DNA of 15,626 bases, taken from an uncultured bacterium (GTDB taxonomy: Bacteria > Bipolaricaulota > Bipolaricaulia > UBA7950 > UBA9294). The position numbers and the translations under genes were made by a program. Where the stretch lies: assembly GCA_903859225.1 (NCBI GenBank), contig CAIOLV010000050.1, positions 1-15,626 on the forward strand, written 5' to 3'. The notes beneath the pieces were generated by a model. The model saw only the letters and a list, made by a program, of their open reading frames with translations. It had not been told where the DNA came from and searched no databases. Below are positions 12,960 to 15,626 of this stretch, piece after piece (position 1 is the first letter of the stretch; each line of letters opens with the position of its first letter).

Positions 12960-15626
12960 GCTCTCGATTCGTCCACCTCCACGTCCACTCCGAGTACAGC
13001 GTCCTCGATTCCTCGTGCCGTCTGCCCGAGCTGCTGGACCGTGCGGCACAGTCCGGAATGGGCGCCCTCGCGCTCACCGACCACGGCGTAATGAGCGGGC
13101 TCGTCAAGTTCTACCGCGAGGCACAAAGCCGCGGGATCCATCCCATCCTCGGATGTGAGGTCTACGTCGCTCCCGGGGATCGCCACGATCGCTCTCCCAC
13201 GGAAGGGAACCGCTACTACCACCTCGTCCTTCTCGCAGAGAACGAGGCCGGGTATCACAACCTTCTCCGCGTTGTGAGCAGTGCCCACACGGAGGGGTTC
13301 TACTACCGTCCGCGGGCGGACAAGGAACTCCTCGGCCGCTGCGCGGAGGGCCTCATTGCGCTCTCGGCGTGCGAGTCCGGTGAAATCCCGCGCCTCCTGC
13401 AGGCCGGCCGCGACGCCGAGGCCGAGCGGGTCGCGAAGGAATTCGCGGCGATGTTCGGCCCGAACCGCTTCTTCATCGAGATCCAGCACCACGGAACGGA
13501 GCGCGATGCCCAGATTCGCCGCCGGCTCATCGCGCTTGCTCGGAAGCTCGACCTCCCGCTCGTCGCCACGAGCGACATTCACTACCTCGACCCGGACGAC
13601 AAGCTCGCCCACGAAGTCCTGATCAACATCCGCGCCAATCGCACCCTTGCGGATCCAGAGCACCGGACGTTCGACGGCGACGGCTACCACTTCCGGACGG
13701 GCGAGGAGATGGAGGCCCTGTTCGCCGACGTGCCGGACGCCATCGAGAACACCCGCACCATCGCCGATCGCTGCCACGTCACACTGGACTTCGGCCGGAT
13801 TCTCATCCCGCCGTTCCCGCTCCCTCCTGGGGTGAGCGATTCCGATGCGTATTTGCGCGACCTGGCCTACGCCGGGGCCGTCAAGCGCTACGGAGAGATC
13901 ACCCCGCAAGTGCGCGAGCGCCTCGAGTACGAGCTCGCCGTCATCGCCAAGATGTCCTACAGCACGTACTTCCTCATCGTGTGGGATTTCGTGCGCTTCT
14001 CTCACGAACAAGGGATCGCGGTGGGACCGGGGCGAGGGTCGGCGGCAGGGAGCATCGTCTCGTACGCGCTCGAGATCACGGGCGTCGACCCGCTCCGCTA
14101 CCACCTGATCTTCGAGCGCTTCCTAAACCCTGACCGTGTCAGCATGCCGGACTTCGACATCGATTTCTGCATTCGCGGGCGCGACCGGGTCATCGACTAC
14201 GTCCGCACGAAGTACGGCGGCGAGCGCTGGTGGGAGCGGATCGCGCAAATCGCGACCTATGATCGGATGGCCGCACGCAGCGTCGTCCGCGATGTCGGGC
14301 GGGTGCTCGGACTCCCCTACGGCGAGACGGACCACATCGCCAAGCTCATCCCGTTCGGGTCGAAGCTCAAGGCGGCCGTCGATAGCGTGGTCGAACTCCG
14401 AACCCTGGCCGAGCAAAACCCCGATGTGCGGCGCATCGTGGACATCGGCCTGCGCCTCGAGGATCTGACCCGCAATATCTCGACCCACGCCGCGGGCGTC
14501 GTCATTGCGCCCGACGCCTTGGCGGAGCACGTCCCGCTCCTTCGCGTCGGGGAGAACGAATTCGTCACGCAATACGACATGACCGACGTTGAGGCCATCG
14601 GCCTCCTCAAGATCGACTTCCTCGGGCTGCGGAATCTCACGCTCATTCAAGACACGCTCGAACTCCTTGCCTCGCACACCGGCGTCCGCCTCGACCTCGG
14701 ATCGCTTCCGCTCGACGACGAACCGACGTTCGAGCTGTTGCGCGCTGGAAAGACAGGGGGGATCTTCCAGATGGAAGGCTCGGGGATGACGGGGCTCATT
14801 CGTCGAGTCCAGCCCAACCGTTTCGAGGATCTGATCGCCCTCCTTGCACTCTACCGACCCGGGCCGCTCGAGAGTGGGATGGCGGACGAATACGTGGAGC
14901 GCCGCCACGGCCGGCGTACAGTCACCTACGCCCATCCCAGCGTTCGAGAGATCCTCGAAGACACGTTCGGCCTCCCGATCTATCAGGACCAGCTCATGCT
15001 CATGACGCAGAAACTGGCCAACTTCACGCTCGCCGAGGCGGACACGCTTCGAAAGGCCATGGGAAAGAAGAACAAGGTCATCATGGCAAGCTTGCGGGCG
15101 AAGTTCATCGATGGCTGCATCGCGAACGGGCTCACTCAGGATCTGGCCGCGGCGACCTTCGACGACATGGAGAAGTTCTCACGCTACGGCTTCAACCAAT
15201 CCCATTCGACGGCCTACGCTTTCGTCTCGTATTGGACCGCGTATCTGAAGGCGCACCACCCGACCCACTTCATGGCCGGGCTCTTGACGAGCGTGCAGGG
15301 AGACTCCGACAAGGTCGCCGAGTACATCGGAGAGTGTCGTCAACTCGGCATTGCCGTCCTGCCGCCGGACATCAACGCAAGTTCGAGCGCGTTTGCGCCC
15401 GTCCGCGAGGGCGCCATCCGCTTCGGTCTGGGAGCGATCAAGTACGTCGGCGCGAACGCCATCGAGGCTGTGCTCGCGGGGCGTACCTCCGGCGGGTTCG
15501 CGTCCTTCTTCGACATGTGCCGACGCATCGAGGCGGAAGGCCTCGACCGCGAAGCGCTCGAGGCCCTCGTGCGGGTCGGGGCCTTCGATCGGCTCGGCGC
15601 GACGCGCCGGGGGCTCTTGCGCCATC
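12956..15626 (+). CDS. dnaE: DNA polymerase III alpha subunit, C-terminus cut by window edge
   Basis: The visible 890 residues cover the PHP, palm, thumb and most of the fingers of a replicative polymerase of about 1100-1200 residues. The PHP domain starts with HLHVHSEYS (7-15), followed by LTDHG, GCEVYV, YYHLVLLA, LSAC and TSDIHY. The metal-binding motifs look complete, unlike E. coli DnaE, so proofreading or phosphatase activity is possible. Polymerase motifs are GPGRGSAAGS, MPDFDIDF (catalytic D401 and D403) and LLKIDFLGLR (D554), then YRPGPL, YQDQLM, and FNQSHSTAYA. A short insertion-like WWER (425-428) lies between KYGGER and IAQIATYDRM. The HhH, OB-fold and clamp/tau-binding parts are beyond the edge. 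The ATG overlaps the ftsB stop. Confidence 0.97.
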   Translation, partial: MSSRFVHLHVHSEYSVLDSSCRLPELLDRAAQSGMGALALTDHGVMSGLVKFYREAQSRGIHPILGCEVYVAPGDRHDRSPTEGNRYYHLVLLAENEAGYHNLLRVVSSAHTEGFYYRPRADKELLGRCAEGLIALSACESGEIPRLLQAGRDAEAERVAKEFAAMFGPNRFFIEIQHHGTERDAQIRRRLIALARKLDLPLVATSDIHYLDPDDKLAHEVLINIRANRTLADPEHRTFDGDGYHFRTGEEMEALFADVPDAIENTRTIADRCHVTLDFGRILIPPFPLPPGVSDSDAYLRDLAYAGAVKRYGEITPQVRERLEYELAVIAKMSYSTYFLIVWDFVRFSHEQGIAVGPGRGSAAGSIVSYALEITGVDPLRYHLIFERFLNPDRVSMPDFDIDFCIRGRDRVIDYVRTKYGGERWWERIAQIATYDRMAARSVVRDVGRVLGLPYGETDHIAKLIPFGSKLKAAVDSVVELRTLAEQNPDVRRIVDIGLRLEDLTRNISTHAAGVVIAPDALAEHVPLLRVGENEFVTQYDMTDVEAIGLLKIDFLGLRNLTLIQDTLELLASHTGVRLDLGSLPLDDEPTFELLRAGKTGGIFQMEGSGMTGLIRRVQPNRFEDLIALLALYRPGPLESGMADEYVERRHGRRTVTYAHPSVREILEDTFGLPIYQDQLMLMTQKLANFTLAEADTLRKAMGKKNKVIMASLRAKFIDGCIANGLTQDLAAATFDDMEKFSRYGFNQSHSTAYAFVSYWTAYLKAHHPTHFMAGLLTSVQGDSDKVAEYIGECRQLGIAVLPPDINASSSAFAPVREGAIRFGLGAIKYVGANAIEAVLAGRTSGGFASFFDMCRRIEAEGLDREALEALVRVGAFDRLGATRRGLLRH

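Noticed and set aside
12440..14104. Long minus-strand open frame (554 codons) opposite eno, ftsB and dnaE
   Set aside because: It crosses three well-supported genes antisense and has a low-complexity composition; it is a codon-bias shadow.

Overview
The window is a GC-rich, gene-dense stretch of bacterial chromosome, mostly housekeeping genes, with no phage, plasmid, CRISPR or insertion-sequence signature. The organism cannot be named from the sequence. It is a bacterium: it has bacterial-type AlaRS, enolase, beta clamp, DnaE with an intact PHP domain, lipoprotein signal peptidase and a DivIC/FtsB-type division protein. Sigma70-like promoters (TTGAcg-N16/18-TAcgnT or TATnnT) are readable ahead of many genes. 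Stop codons are mostly TAG (7 of 12 visible ends), which is unusual for GC-rich DNA. Together with the lamin-tail and DUF2807-type proteins this hints at a poorly sampled lineage, but that is only a guess.

Left part (1-6029), accessory. On the minus strand there is a truncated APH-family kinase and a HAD phosphatase. On the plus strand follow an MFS exporter, a DUF2807-like protein built of regular IDGxG repeats, and an unrecognised secreted protein. A minus-strand pair, a FAH-family hydrolase followed by a secreted lamin-tail-domain protein, converges on the secreted gene with only 3 nt between stop codons.

Central part (6030-8569). A divergent promoter pair drives the FAH gene leftward and lspA rightward. 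lspA overlaps tmk, which has no canonical start codon. The end of tmk is the first copy of a 42-bp tandem repeat of GC-rich hairpins, and dnaN follows.

Right part (8570-15626). alaS (minus) and eno (plus) diverge from a compact intergenic region in which both promoters can be read. eno continues into the ftsB-like gene, whose stop overlaps the dnaE start as ATGA, and dnaE runs off the right edge. Two replisome subunits (beta clamp and polymerase III alpha) and the dTTP-pathway kinase therefore lie within about 9 kb.

No intergenic space exceeds 300 nt. The longest (7196-7389) holds the tandem repeat and the dnaN promoter. I found no convincing new multi-gene system. The points most worth following are the tmk start, the 42-bp repeat, apparently leaderless promoters, the TAG bias and the IDGxG-repeat protein.
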